Assembly (NCBI GenBank): GCA_024114885.1
Contig: CP099424.1
Span: 496,001 to 560,000 of the forward strand
Length of the DNA: 64,000 nucleotides
Direction: 5' to 3'
From: Septoria linicola
Lineage: Eukaryota; Ascomycota; Dothideomycetes; Mycosphaerellales; Mycosphaerellaceae
Position 1 is the stretch's first letter. Each line of letters opens with the position of its first letter. Positions 10,904 to 21,982 of the stretch are shown here, piece after piece. The notes beneath the pieces are model-generated. The model was not told the DNA's origin. It did not search any database and saw nothing but the letters and a program-made list of their open reading frames with translations. The position numbers and the translations under genes were made by a program.

Positions 10904-12653
10904 TCAATCATCGTCTGGCACATACATGCGCTTGCTCCTCGAGCGCGCGCTGTGCGTTATAGTTGGGTCTCGAGGATCCGACCGCAGCTTGATGTGATGC
11001 ACAACATGCGGGCGATATACCGCATCAACAGGCGGCATCCAATCGTCGAGACTCAATGGAAAGTATTCGTATAAAAGGTCGGCGCTCTCGTCAGGGCTGT
11101 TGATCGTGTTTATCGAGAAGGAAGGGGGTCGAGCAGGTATATGGAGCCTCTTCGCCTTTTGTGCTGAATCCGGAGGTGTTTGACTACTGCCAGGCTTCGG
11201 CGAATCGTCCTCGACAAGCGACAGATTGATCGGCGCGGGAGGAGGTACGGTAGGCTTACTGGTTGGCTGTAGTCCGGGAGAGCTGGCTCGATATGCGTTG
11301 CCGATATCCTGGGCTGTGATTCGAGGCGGAGCCATGGACGAAGCGTTCTGCGCACCAGCATTTGCCTGCTGCCAGTGATGGGCGTCACTCGGTGCCACGC
11401 CATCATGAGCATCATACGAATACATGGACATTGCAGGTGCGGGCGCTTCAGTCTTCACAGGCGCTGAGGTAGGCCCATCGAGTCTCGACTTCTCTCCACC
11501 ATGAACAGTCGCAGCCCGCGTAACACTCGAAGTCTTACGCATATGCCCATTACCGCTCAACGGTAGATCTTTGCGCGACTGAAAGTTCCTCGGACTACGA
11601 CCTCGCACGATGACAGCCCCAGACTGCACTTCACAAATCGGGATCTTGCCGCCCGTGGCCAAGGTAGCCAGTACCTTGAGCCGGACCACAAAGTGCTGCT
11701 GAAGCTCTTTCCGCCTGCCATTGTTTGCTGTCGCTATCCTGAACTGCAGCCTCTTCCACTGGAAGGGAAAGCTCGCAAAGTCCGTACTGATCTCTTGCAC
11801 ATTCATGAGATCCAGAGGGATCGATGGCGGCTCGCGCTCTGTCTTGTCCTCTGGCACAGGCCCTGCCGGACCCGCTGGCGTCTTCCACGGCACTGAGATG
11901 ATCTTCACCGGGTTTCCTTCTGTCGATTCATTCGCACTGATTACTAGCTCTTGTCCTATAATGGGTATCTGCTCGCCTTGCTCGGTCATGATATATCGTA
12001 ACGTTCGTGGAAGCGTAATCTCTCCTGTGATCTGGAACAGATTTCTGCGATAACAGGTGAGTTCGGAGGGAGGTGGGTTGGCATCTCCTGCTGATGCCCA
12101 TGGCGACTCTGCGAGAAAGAACATGCCATGGAGTTGAGCTGCAAGAGAGATTGTGGTTCGGCGGTAGGTGTAGTCGAGGAGGGTATAATCGAAGGTAGGC
12201 AACGAGAAGCTCAAAAGTTTGTTGTTTGTGTCGCTCAATGGGGCTTCTGGATCGTGCGAGTCCTGTGTCGGCGCATCGAATGCACTCACGACATCGGAGA
12301 ATGGATCCTCGTATGCGCTTGCGAAGCGCTGCAGCGGAGGTGGTGCTTGCTGCTGCAAGCCATGGATGTTCAGGTTCAGGTCGTCGCTTCTGCAAGGCGA
12401 GAAATTGTCAGTAAGGAACAGTCTCACTTGGCCCGAGACCAGCCTGCAGCTCATCCTACTCCAACTCATGGAGCAGAGAAAGCTCGTGAAGAGTCTCCAC
12501 ATACCCAGCATAACCTCCATACGTCGAATGGTGCTCAGTATACTCGGTCGGCAATAGCATTTCCTGGAATGGATCCTGGCCTCCGGGATTCGGCTGCTGC
12601 ATCTGCGTAGCCAGATAGGTCATAGTCGACGGGTCGAAGCCGGAGAGGTCCAT
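10904..12653 (-). CDS. Ndt80/PhoG-family transcription factor (RON1/VIB-1 type)
   Basis: Two exons (12653-12505, 12389-10904) encode 544 residues. The 115-nt intron uses donor GTATGT; splicing turns ...GGYAG into SDDLNLNIHG. The NDT80/PhoG DNA-binding domain (PF05224 type) spans roughly residues 160-325, beginning CYRRNLFQITG and ending with the hallmark RGRSPRNFQSRK at 312-323. A Pro/Ser/Thr-rich linker follows and a basic nuclear-type end (RSRSKR). Fungi carry several Ndt80-like regulators: VIB-1/XprG for starvation proteases and heterokaryon incompatibility, and RON1 for N-acetylglucosamine catabolism. The two genes upstream encode GlcNAc-metabolism enzymes, so a RON1-type role is favoured, but sequence alone does not separate the paralogues. 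Confidence 0.9.
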
Positions 12654-13520
12654 GATGGCGACGTCGCATCAGCGCCCGCCGTGCGGTAGTATCGCAGCTG
12701 GAAGCTTCGCATAAGACTGCGGTCTTGACCGAGCTTGTGTCGGCAGACCCTTGGCACCTCAACTTCCTAACTAGCCTCCAATGATGCGATTGCGGTGCTC
12801 TCTCACTGCAAGGGCTGAAGGTGGTTGGGAAAGCGTGGGAAACGATTGTGATCGCCTTTCAAGTATGTCAAATGTCGTCCCTCAGTCCGCCCAGCACCTC
12901 TGTCCCTGCACACCCTCCGCCTCTGCAAGCTGCGCCAGTCGATCGTCCGGAAGCTGAATGTTGTGCAGCTCTTGTGCTACTGCGATAGCCGGCGTTCCCA
13001 AGAGCTTCGGGCTTCTGCGGACGCATCGAGTCGTGCGCAATCGATCTCTCTCTTTCCAGGCCAGGATTCTAGTGTATGATGTAATCCTCCTCTGAATGAG
13101 CTATCTTTCGATCGTCCGGCAACTCCATGCTTCACACGTTGTGATCTGCAGGATGATACTGCACGTGGAAGCTATTCGCGAGACTAGTCGTGATGATCCG
13201 GATCCCGAGTCTGTAGTGATTGCACTGATAGGCTGCACGAGAAGCGCTCGAGGCGCTGAGTGGTCCAGACTTCTGGAGAGCAACTGAAGAGCTCTCCCGG
13301 CAAGCACGTGAGACCTAACTAGTGAGGGCACCAAACTCTGTAGAAGACTAGTGGGATGTACATGAATAGACTCGTATTCGTAGGAAGATGATCTTCAAGT
13401 GGAATGTAGTGCATTCAGTATGGTTCATTATTGGACATACTCAAGTTAGGCTATGTCGAACAAATAACATATCGTACACCAGATCATATGAAGATCGGAA
13501 CAACAGATCGTAAAGTTCGT
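12654..13520. promoter_or_regulatory. Promoter region of the Ndt80-type regulator
   Basis: 867 bp between the 3' end of the GH3-GNAT gene and the start of the Ndt80-family gene on the same strand. No supported gene. It should hold the GH3 gene's terminator and the regulator's promoter; no obvious Ndt80 core element (gNCRCAAA) was found in it by eye. Confidence 0.4.
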
Positions 13521-16500
13521 CTAGGATGATGGCACCATGGTCCATGTCGCGGCATCGCATGACACTTCCTCAAAATTGTGCAGCACGCTGAAGCCCATCG
13601 CAGACAGTCCGTCAAAATTTCCATCGCCATCCATCTGTGATAACGTCAGTGAACGAACATCAAAATCGAGGTGACAAACTCACATAGTCAAGTATGCACA
13701 CGTTGCATCCTTGTCCTTTCACCTGTCTCATGCCCAACAAGATCAATCCCTGCAATAGAGTCGAGTACTCGCCAACACTGGGACTGATGACTGGCGACGA
13801 GATGCCGCCAGCAACTTCTCCCAGATCTTTCATGCTGGGAACGAATTCGCCAAACTGGCTTCGCATGTTGTACAGCACGACTGTTCCTACGATGGCGCCG
13901 TCCTCAGGTCTTTTGGCGCGGATGATACCGCATGCTGCAGGATCTGCTAAGGCCATCTTGTACACCTCTGCGAGCCCTTGCCTGTTGTTCGTCTTGATGT
14001 GATCCAAGACAGGTCCGGCATAATCCCAGCCATAGACCAAGTCGAAGTCTACTCCAGCGCTCTGCAGGCTCTTGGCCATGCCCTCTGGAGGACTCCAAGT
14101 AGACAAGTTACGTGCTACCATACTGCAGACTGACCGGGAGAGGGCAGTATTCCAGCCAAGATTCGCGAACCATGACCTCAGCCGTTTCCTCTCGCCGCCA
14201 TGACCTGTAGGTATGCCGAGATATATGCTGGGTAGACGTGATCCGAGCTGGAATCGTTTCACGCCTTCTCTTTGCAGCAGCGTCCTAATCGCACGATTGT
14301 GCAGAGAGTGACCAATAGACAGCTTCCTTCTGCTCGGATCGACAAAGATGGCACCAATGACTCCCGTTCCGGAGGCTGAGAAGAAATATGTTGCGCAGAA
14401 CCCGTACAGAGCTTGCGTCGAACTGTTCCTGACAACGAAGTGCGCTTCTTGGATGTCGGCATCGCGCAAGAGGAATGAACTTGAAGTGGCGCTGGCGACT
14501 TCCGAGTGCAGACCGGGCGCGTTACCATCTACAACCGACTTGACCAACACGTCCAGCGCATTTGAGTCGCGCTCTTCATTGAAGGCTTCCACCAGCCAAT
14601 GTTGCTTCGATTGTGATAACTTCTGGCTTTGACTGATAGAGCCAGGCAAGGCGCCTGCTGGTGTGAAGTCGCCATATAGCACCTTCACCAAGGACATCAG
14701 TGCTGTCTCGGTGAAGTCGTATGTGCAGATATAAGTGCCGATGCTCTGATCCATCGCAAAGTCGTACGGTGAGCTGACTGATATCACAATCAGAGGCTTT
14801 TCCCGCCTTTCGCCCGCAGATGTGTAGTGCATATTGCATATCATGGAGACGTGCTTCGTGAAACCGTGCTGGTAGAGGTTGCGATTCGCGTCGGCTGTGA
14901 CAATCACGACTGCACTAGCTCTGTTGATCAGATTCTCATGCTGTGGTCTGACACCATTAGCTGTGTAGGATGTATGTAAGACACGACCGGTGCGCTGTCG
15001 AGCTAGTGTGCGGCCCAGTTCTCTGAAAACACGCTCGCCACTCATGACCGATGCACTACGTTGCAGGTGCTCAGGCTCTGGTGATCCATTTGTCGCTTGC
15101 TCTGAAAGTGCTCTCGCTGCAGCAGAAGCAACGAGTGGCTTGACCAGGGGTGTAAGTAAGAGCAGCTCGTCTTCTGGCTCGATGATGTTGGTTAGCGGCA
15201 GAAGTCTATTCTTATCGCGAACAACGGTGATCGACGAATTGTACGCTTTGGTGGAGAGTTGTGTGTGCGAAGGCTGTAGCTTCGACAGGAGATCGATGCC
15301 TTGAGGATTGAGGGCCTTCTCCCACGTTGTGCACTTGGCCTTGAGGTCGAGCACTCGTCGCAAAGACTGCTTGAGACGATCTTTGGTCATCATCGCGTTT
15401 TCGAGCCCAAGCTTAAAGCCATCAATGGCCTCCTGCTGATGCACAAACGATCGGCACAGCAAAACAATATCACAGCCGGCATTGATGGCCATGACTGTAC
15501 CGCCTCCTACACCAATGTTGTGGCTCAGTGCTTCCATCTCAAGGCAATCAGATATCACGACTCCTTTGAACTTCAGATCGTTCCGCAAAAGATCATTCAC
15601 GACTTGCTCGGATAGACAAGCGTGCATGACGTTCAGTCCAGCTGAAGACATAGCACAACCGCCGACCATCATGGCGTCCAGGCCTTCCTTGATGGCATTC
15701 CGGAAGGGTACAAGCGCATTTAAGCTGAGTGACTCCAGACTCTCGGTTATCGTGGGCACGTCCAGAGCAGACCCCAAGAACTCCAAACTGCCATATGAGG
15801 GGAAGTGCTTTCCCATTGTGCTTAAGCCGGCATCCTTGTAGCCCTTCATAAAGGCAATGCCGTACGCCGAAACTTCCTGTGGGTCGTCTCCTGTGGTCCG
15901 CACTCCCAGAGGTTGGTTCCTGGCATTAGTCAAGACGTCCAATACAGGTCCCATCATCAAGTTCACACCACATGCAGAGATCTCCTCAGCAGTCGCTTTC
16001 GCCACTTCGTAAGCAATGTCTTTTGAGCCTGTCGCTGCCAGACCCATCGCAGATGGGTACTGTCGGATATAGATCTCATCGAAGAGACTGTTGACGCCGC
16101 CATTTTCCTGGTCGATGCCAATGAGTAGAGGTACCGGATGCCCAGCATCATAAGCCAATTTCTGGAGTTCGAGCACCAGCTCCGTACACTGCTCGGCGTC
16201 TAAACAGTATCAGTACGACATTCGAGGTTAGCCAATAGTCAGCGGTCTTACTCTTGAGATTCTTAGCACTCAGCAGTATAGAGCCGAGATGGTCTTCTTG
16301 GATCAGCTTCTTGATCTGCGGAGTCACAGCGGTCCCTTCGAAGCCCATCTAACAGAGCACAACGATAAGCATTGAGTTCACAGGGCTGATGTAATGCTAC
16401 AACGAAAGGGCAGACTTGCCATGAATAGCTGTCCCAGAGTTCTGCCATGACATTAGCTTTGCGATCTCCACCGGTGTGCTCATTAGAGCTGTAACCTCAG

Positions 16501-16602
16501 ATCAGGGCCTTTGAGGATCAGCTCTTGGGTGGCATACCGGTCCATGTCGTCCCAGACGGGATCCAGCTCCAGAGTGCCATTGCCAGCAGCGGCCGCCGCC
16601 AT
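13521..16602 (-). CDS. GH3 beta-N-acetylglucosaminidase fused to GNAT domain
   Basis: Five exons (16602-16538, 16441-16420, 16348-16252, 16199-13684, 13634-13521) give 937 residues. The N-terminal GH3 barrel includes LGQLFM-MGFEGT, GIDQENGG, KHFP at about 192-195 and the nucleophile region SDCLEMEAL (Asp279). The C-terminal third (about 680-937) is a GNAT-type acetyltransferase region ending MGFSVLHNFEE. Fungal GH3-GNAT fusions of this kind are found with GlcNAc catabolism genes and are intracellular; no signal peptide is present here. Bacterial NagZ enzymes carry GHG and a downstream Asp-His dyad after KHFP; here the segment reads KHFPSYGSLEF, so that dyad is not in the usual place. Exon 2 is only 22 nt and intron 2 has a GC donor. 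Confidence 0.92.
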
Positions 16603-17489
16603 CTTGCCGCTCCTCTGACTTCACTAGTCGATCTGGTAGCAGACGATCATGCGAACAGCTAAGGATCGCTGACGCGACGCAGGTGACGATGCCGAGCAGC
16701 TGTGGTCGCGAAGTGGATTGTTTTAGTCAAGTGTGTATCGATATCATCCTTCCACACGACCAGCAAGCATCTGGTGGACTCGGCAGCTGAGACGCCGTAT
16801 CGAGTCGCCACGGGCCGAGTTAATCTCGTAAGGCTCAGCTCTAGATGAATAGCTTCGAAGCTCCGAGACAGCGTCTATGGAGCAGAGTTGCATAGCAAGC
16901 AGGCGACCAAAGATTGCTGACTTGTGGCTGGTCACCGTCCAGCGCCTCAAGGTAGCATTGAAGTACGGTGATCGGTAAGCGTAGCCTGGTCGCAAACATC
17001 TACTGCCAGAACTCGAGGACACACCCTCACTGTCACAAGTCGACAGTTGATAGGCGAGTGCGGCACACCACAGCTTTCCGACCTTGACTTTGACATCAAC
17101 AGGCTTCGTCCACGTTGCAACGTCACGTCGTGCCGATCGCAACGTGCGCAGGCTATTGGCGCTACACTGTCACCCTCTCTCTCACTTGCGGTCGCGACAG
17201 GAGATAGGGCAGCTGCGGTTGCGGCACTGACATGGAGCAGATGCAACATAGCAGCATCGAGAGACGCTCCCGGTTATGACGCATCCGCAAGGAAATGCTC
17301 ATTGGCTTGCTCATGACGGTACAGTATGGCATGTGGGCCAATGAAGCTCTGCTTCAAAGCTAGGTCGACTAGCATAGGCCAAAGCTCGTAGCTGTGCCTG
17401 TGATAGCGAGCTGATTTCAGACATTTGATACTGATCAAGCAGACTTACAACTTTCTCACTCAAGCCTGTGAACTAACATTCAGGTCAAT
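16603..17489. promoter_or_regulatory. Shared promoter of the GH3-GNAT and deacetylase genes
   Basis: 887-bp divergent region between two GlcNAc-catabolism genes. It is long for this window and probably carries the control elements of both. Positions 16989-16996 read GTCGCAAA, matching the Ndt80 middle-sporulation-element core gNCRCAAA. Whether the neighbouring regulator binds it is inference. Short open frames inside are not credible genes. Confidence 0.5.
16989..16996 (+). promoter_or_regulatory. Ndt80/MSE-like site
   Basis: GTCGCAAA fits the yeast Ndt80 recognition core gNCRCAAA; the following base is C rather than A/T. It lies in the divergent promoter next to a gene for an Ndt80-family factor. 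A match of this length can occur by chance. Confidence 0.3.
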
Positions 17490-18791
17490 ATGCCAATGGC
17501 AATATCCCCAGAGCGGCCACGGACGGGCGTGACACGGCTTACCAACGGCCGACTGGTAAAGGACGGCAAGGTCCTCGAAAGTGACCTCTGGATATCATCC
17601 ATCACAGGCAAGATCTTACGCAGTCAAGAAGTCTTCTATGAGCATCATGTCATGCCAGATCAAATCATCGATCTCCAAGGCAAGCTACTGTGTCCAGGAT
17701 TCATCGATGTGCAATTCAACGGAGGATTTGGCGACGATTTTTCTACGATACCAGCCAATAGCGAGGGGTGCGACGATCTGGCAGCATATGCGAAGACACT
17801 TCAGAAGCTGAATCGAAAGCTGGTGCAGACAGGTGTGACTAGCTATTTGCCTACTTTACCGAGCAACAAGCCAGATCTGTATCACAAAGTTCTGCCATAT
17901 CTTGGTCCTAGTGGGGAGCGAAGAGATGCTTCGGAGGGTAGCGAGAGCCTAGGAGCTCACTGCGAAGGGCCATTCATCTCGCCGACCAAGAACGGCATAC
18001 ACAGTGTGGAAGTTCTCCAATGTGCTGAGCAGGGCTTCACAGATCTGGAAGCATGCTATGGCAAGCAAAACCTATCGCACGATGGCTCTGGTCCTATTCG
18101 AATGATCACTGCTGCACCAGAAGTGCCGGGCATGGCATCTCTCATTCCAAAACTTGCTTCTCGCGGTATCATCTTCTCAATCGGCCACACAGAAGCTACA
18201 TACGAAGAAACCAGCGAAGCAATTCGCGGCGGCGCCAAAATGATCACTCACCTTTTCAATCAGATGCCCGCTCTACACCATCGCAACCCCGGACCATTTG
18301 GCGTCCTCGGCAGAGCAGAAGACATCAAGCGACCATACTTCGGCATCATCGCAGACGGTATCCACCTCCACCCCACGACTGTCAATATCGCTTGGAATGC
18401 TCATCCAGAAGGTTTCATCCTCGTCACAGACGCGATGAAAACTGTTGGTCAGCCAGATGGAGTGTACGAGTGGACAAACGGCGATCGATTCGTGAAGAAG
18501 GGATCTGTGCTTACGCTCGACGGGACAGAGAAGCTCGCGGGCAGCTGTGCCAGTTTGGTGGAGTGTGTGAGTAATTTCTGGGGATGGAGTGGATGTACCG
18601 TGCCAGAGGCTATCGCGAGCGTCACGAGTACCCCGGCGAGGATGCTTGGATTGGAGAGTGTGAAGGGTAGTCTAAACGAAGATGCCGATGCTGATCTGCT
18701 TGTTTTGAGCGAGGCTGGAGAGGGCAGTGAGAGGAGATTTGAGGTTGAGAAGGTGTGGAAGTTTGGTACTTTGGTGTATAAGAGAGAGTGA
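17490..18791 (+). CDS. dac1: N-acetylglucosamine-6-phosphate deacetylase
   Basis: Intronless, 433 residues, the usual family length. It removes acetate from GlcNAc-6-phosphate to give glucosamine-6-phosphate, the committing step of cytosolic GlcNAc use. Amidohydrolase landmarks are present: PGFIDVQFNGGFG (69-81), metal-site HCEGPF (157-162), IGHTEAT with His232, THLFNQM with His253, the substrate-binding HLH (291-293) and the catalytic Asp313 in VTDAMK. The start MPMAISPERP is the first ATG; a second Met two codons on would serve equally well. The gene is divergent from the GH3-GNAT glucosaminidase, which would supply its sugar. Deaminase, hexokinase and transporter genes of the pathway were not found in this window. 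The symbol follows the fungal convention (dac1; nagA in bacteria). Confidence 0.95.
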   Translation: MPMAISPERPRTGVTRLTNGRLVKDGKVLESDLWISSITGKILRSQEVFYEHHVMPDQIIDLQGKLLCPGFIDVQFNGGFGDDFSTIPANSEGCDDLAAYAKTLQKLNRKLVQTGVTSYLPTLPSNKPDLYHKVLPYLGPSGERRDASEGSESLGAHCEGPFISPTKNGIHSVEVLQCAEQGFTDLEACYGKQNLSHDGSGPIRMITAAPEVPGMASLIPKLASRGIIFSIGHTEATYEETSEAIRGGAKMITHLFNQMPALHHRNPGPFGVLGRAEDIKRPYFGIIADGIHLHPTTVNIAWNAHPEGFILVTDAMKTVGQPDGVYEWTNGDRFVKKGSVLTLDGTEKLAGSCASLVECVSNFWGWSGCTVPEAIASVTSTPARMLGLESVKGSLNEDADADLLVLSEAGEGSERRFEVEKVWKFGTLVYKRE

Positions 18792-19160
18792 CATGCTTGT
18801 AGGTGTTGCATGCTCGCGATGCCATAAAGATTGATCTCGACTTCAGACATGATGCTCATGTAGACCTCGATTGAGATAGTCTTTCTACTGTATGCTTACA
18901 ATGTCGAAGAGTTCCATTCTACAAGGTCCCGAACTGCACAGGAAGACTATGGTCGAGCACGGCTTGGCTTCGGGGAGACTTGCATGTGAACGACATGGTA
19001 TGACGTATGAACAAGAACACGATCCTCGATGAACAGCGAGTGGCTCTCATCTCCTCTCCTATCATCTCACCATTTAGAGCGCGTCGAGAGAGGTTATCTG
19101 CCAACATATCACGCCACACCATGATATTACATCTTCATCGGTGACAATACGCGTCGAACG
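18792..19160. other. Intergenic between deacetylase and ADCK gene
   Basis: About 370 bp holding the deacetylase 3' end and the promoter of the kinase-like gene. No gene recognised. Confidence 0.4.
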
Positions 19161-21318
19161 ATGCGAGCCACCATCTCCCTGGGTCGGTCATGCCTCGGAG
19201 CACTACATAATAGCTCTCAGTCTGCTCGACCACAGGTTCTCCGACACATTCAATACAGCATTCGGAGTGGACGTAGCAAGCGCTCCTTTTCACTCTTCCA
19301 GCATGCTCGCCACTCATTCCGCGCACCACCCGCGCCCATCAAAGGAGGCAGTCTGCTGCTCGCCGCTCTCAGCCCAGCGGCGTTCGTGTCGATAGCAGAG
19401 GATGAGGAGAATGACAATGGCCTCACGCATGAGGAGCATATGCTGGAGATCTCGCGCCAGGAACTCGCAGATCGCGTGCCAGATCGGCTGAAAAACAGCA
19501 AAGGCTTCCGCGTCAAAGTGTGGAGGTTCTTCAGCACGTGGATTTTCGAGCCCATAGCTACGGGCTTCCGCTTCATCCATCTCGTCATCATATTTGTGCC
19601 TGTCATTGCGACAGTGCCAATTATATGGCTTGGGTCGCGGAACGCTGAAAAGGACAATGAGAGGAGTGGCACGATGTGGTGGTATGGCTTCCTGGTGTCG
19701 AGTATGGAGCGTGCAGGCGCAGCTTTCATCAAGCTGGGGCAATGGGCGGCGAGCAGGACGGATATCTTCCCTCAGCAAATGTGCGCGATCATGTCTTCCC
19801 TGCACTCCGATGCGCCTGCGCATAGTCTGAAGATTACGAAGGACACTATTGAACGAGCCTTTGGCAGGAAATTCGACGACATCTTCGAGGAGTTTGATGA
19901 GAAGCCTCTGGGTGTTGGTGCCATTGCGCAAGTATACAGGGCGAAGCTGAAGCCTGACTTGGCTGTGACGGACGATGAGGCAGCGGACAAGCCAAAGAAC
20001 TTTACAGCAAGAGCATTGAAGACGGTGGATCCACTGCTGAAGAGTACGCCACAACGTGAGCCGAGCAAATATGTTGCGATTAAGGTATTGCATCCTAAGA
20101 TTGAGAGGATTGTAAGACGCGATCTGAAGATCATGGGTTTCTTCGCCAATGTGATCAACGCCATACCGACAATGGAGTGGTTCTCGTTCCCAGATGAGGT
20201 CAAGCAGTTTGGCGAAATGATGAGACTGCAGCTGGACTTGCGAATTGAGGCTGCGAACTTGACAATTTTCCGAAAGAACTTCCGGAACAGATCAACAGCA
20301 TGGTTCCCATACCCATACACACAGTACACGACACGTCAAGTGCTGGTGGAAGAGTTTGCTACAGGAATTCCACTCGAGCACTTTTTGCAGAACGGTGGAG
20401 GCGTATTCCAGAAGGAGATTGCAGATGAGGGACTGGACGCGTTCCTCCACATGTTGCTGATTGACAACTTCATTCATGCTGACCTGCATCCTGGAAACAT
20501 CATGGTCCGCTTCTACAAGCCAGCCACGATGCACGAGAGAACAGAGATTGGAACACAGATTCGACGAAAGTTTGCACGAGATCCGAAGCCAGATGCAAAG
20601 AATGGCGAAGATGTCACTGAGACTGTGCTGTCGAGACTACGACCACACAGGCACAACAAGGACGCTTGGCTTCAGGAGCTTAAGCAGATCGACAGGGAGA
20701 ACTTCCGTCCACAGCTCATCTTCATCGATGCAGGACTAGTCACAGAACTGAACGAGAAGAACAGGGTGAACTTCTTGGACCTGTTCAAGTCCGTCGCCGA
20801 GTTCGATGGGTACAAGTCGGGACGGCTCATGGTGGAGAGGTGTCGACAACCAGATGCGGTGATTGATAAGGAGGTCTTTGCATTGAGAATGCAACACCTG
20901 GTACTTGGAGTTAAGAGCAGAACTTTCGCGCTCGGCAACATCAAGATTGGTGACATCTTGAACGAAGTGCTGGACATGGTGCGATCACATCATGTTCGAC
21001 TTGAAGGCGATTTCGTCAATGTTGTCTTGTCCATCCTCTTGCTTGAGGGCATTGGCAGGACATTGGACCCGAACCTCGATTTGTTTTCTGGGTAGGCTGA
21101 TCTGTTCACAAATCGCACGAGGCATTACTAACTTCCTCTGCAGAGCCCTACCAATACTTCGACAGCTTGGAGCACAAAGCGGCACCTCGATTCTCAAATC
21201 TGGTGATCTGTCTATGTTCAAGGTGTGGGCTGGACTTGAAGCGAGAAAGTTCTTGCAAGCCAGCGTGGAGAGCGTGGAGATGTGTGTCAAGTACGATCAG
21301 TTGAGTCCGAATATATGA
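19161..21318 (+). CDS. Mitochondrial ABC1/ADCK (UbiB) kinase-like protein
   Basis: Exons 19161-21091 and 21144-21318 (52-nt intron, donor GTAGGC, CTAAC branch) encode 701 residues. The Arg/Ser-rich start with no acidic residue in the first 60 looks like a mitochondrial presequence. UbiB hallmarks follow: a KxGQ motif (KLGQ, 191-194), GVGAIAQVY in place of a kinase P-loop, VAIKVLHP, the catalytic-loop-like HADLHPGN (439-446) and FIDAGL in the DFG position. A hydrophobic segment lies near 139-157. The long insert after HADLHPGN and the overall form resemble yeast Cqd2 (YPL109C) / human ADCK2, which influence coenzyme Q distribution; that assignment is by resemblance only. Confidence 0.88.
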
Positions 21319-21982
21319 GACAGATGAGGCATAGCGAGTGTGTTGCATTCGCATAGAGATACACTGAAATGGGGCAGTTCCACTTCACCATCACCATTTC
21401 CGACGGCGGCATGCAATGGCCGCGGCGTCAACGGGGAGCAGTTGCAGCGCCTTTGACTTCTGCTGCGGCCAGTATCCTACGCAGCCATCTGCGACAAAGT
21501 GTCTGTCAAAGCAGGGCAACGCGTGTGAAACTGACCGCAGAACATGAGACGCCATCCTGACGCCACATACCCTGCAGACACGCGAGTGCGACACAACAAA
21601 TATAGCCAAATAGCCAAATCCTGCCTCGGTGGTTGATGAGCTTGCTCGGCGAGTCGGCTTGTAATGATTTGCTCAGACGGCAGGAGCGCTAGGTATTGTG
21701 GCCGTGCCCTGAGTTCAGCAAGAGCTACCAATCACAATCCGGAAATGACCTGCTACAACGTTCGAGAACACATGAAGTAGGTTATGCGGGCGACGCCGTT
21801 GATCGCATCGTGCTTGGCTCATAGCCGCTGTCAATCAAGGCCATGATGTCAAGTCTGTCACGACTGCCACGTTGGATCTGTTAAAACACAGTCTCAAGTG
21901 GTGGCAGCCACGTTGGTCATTTCTCGAAATGCATCTTCCACCTGCCTAAGAGGCTGTCAAACACATCATCTCATGATACCGG
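21319..21982. other. Intergenic, no gene recognised
   Basis: About 660 bp with no supported gene; includes the promoter of the kinase-like gene to the right. Confidence 0.4.

Noticed and set aside
12390..12520. Start of the Ndt80-type gene at 12520 (MEVMLGMW)
   Set aside because: This is intron read-through; splicing the upstream MDLSGFDP exon to SDDLNLN restores a normal family start.
10904..18791. Calling the regulator RON1 outright
   Set aside because: Neighbourhood favours it, but VIB-1/XprG has the same domain and similar length; only a tree would settle it.
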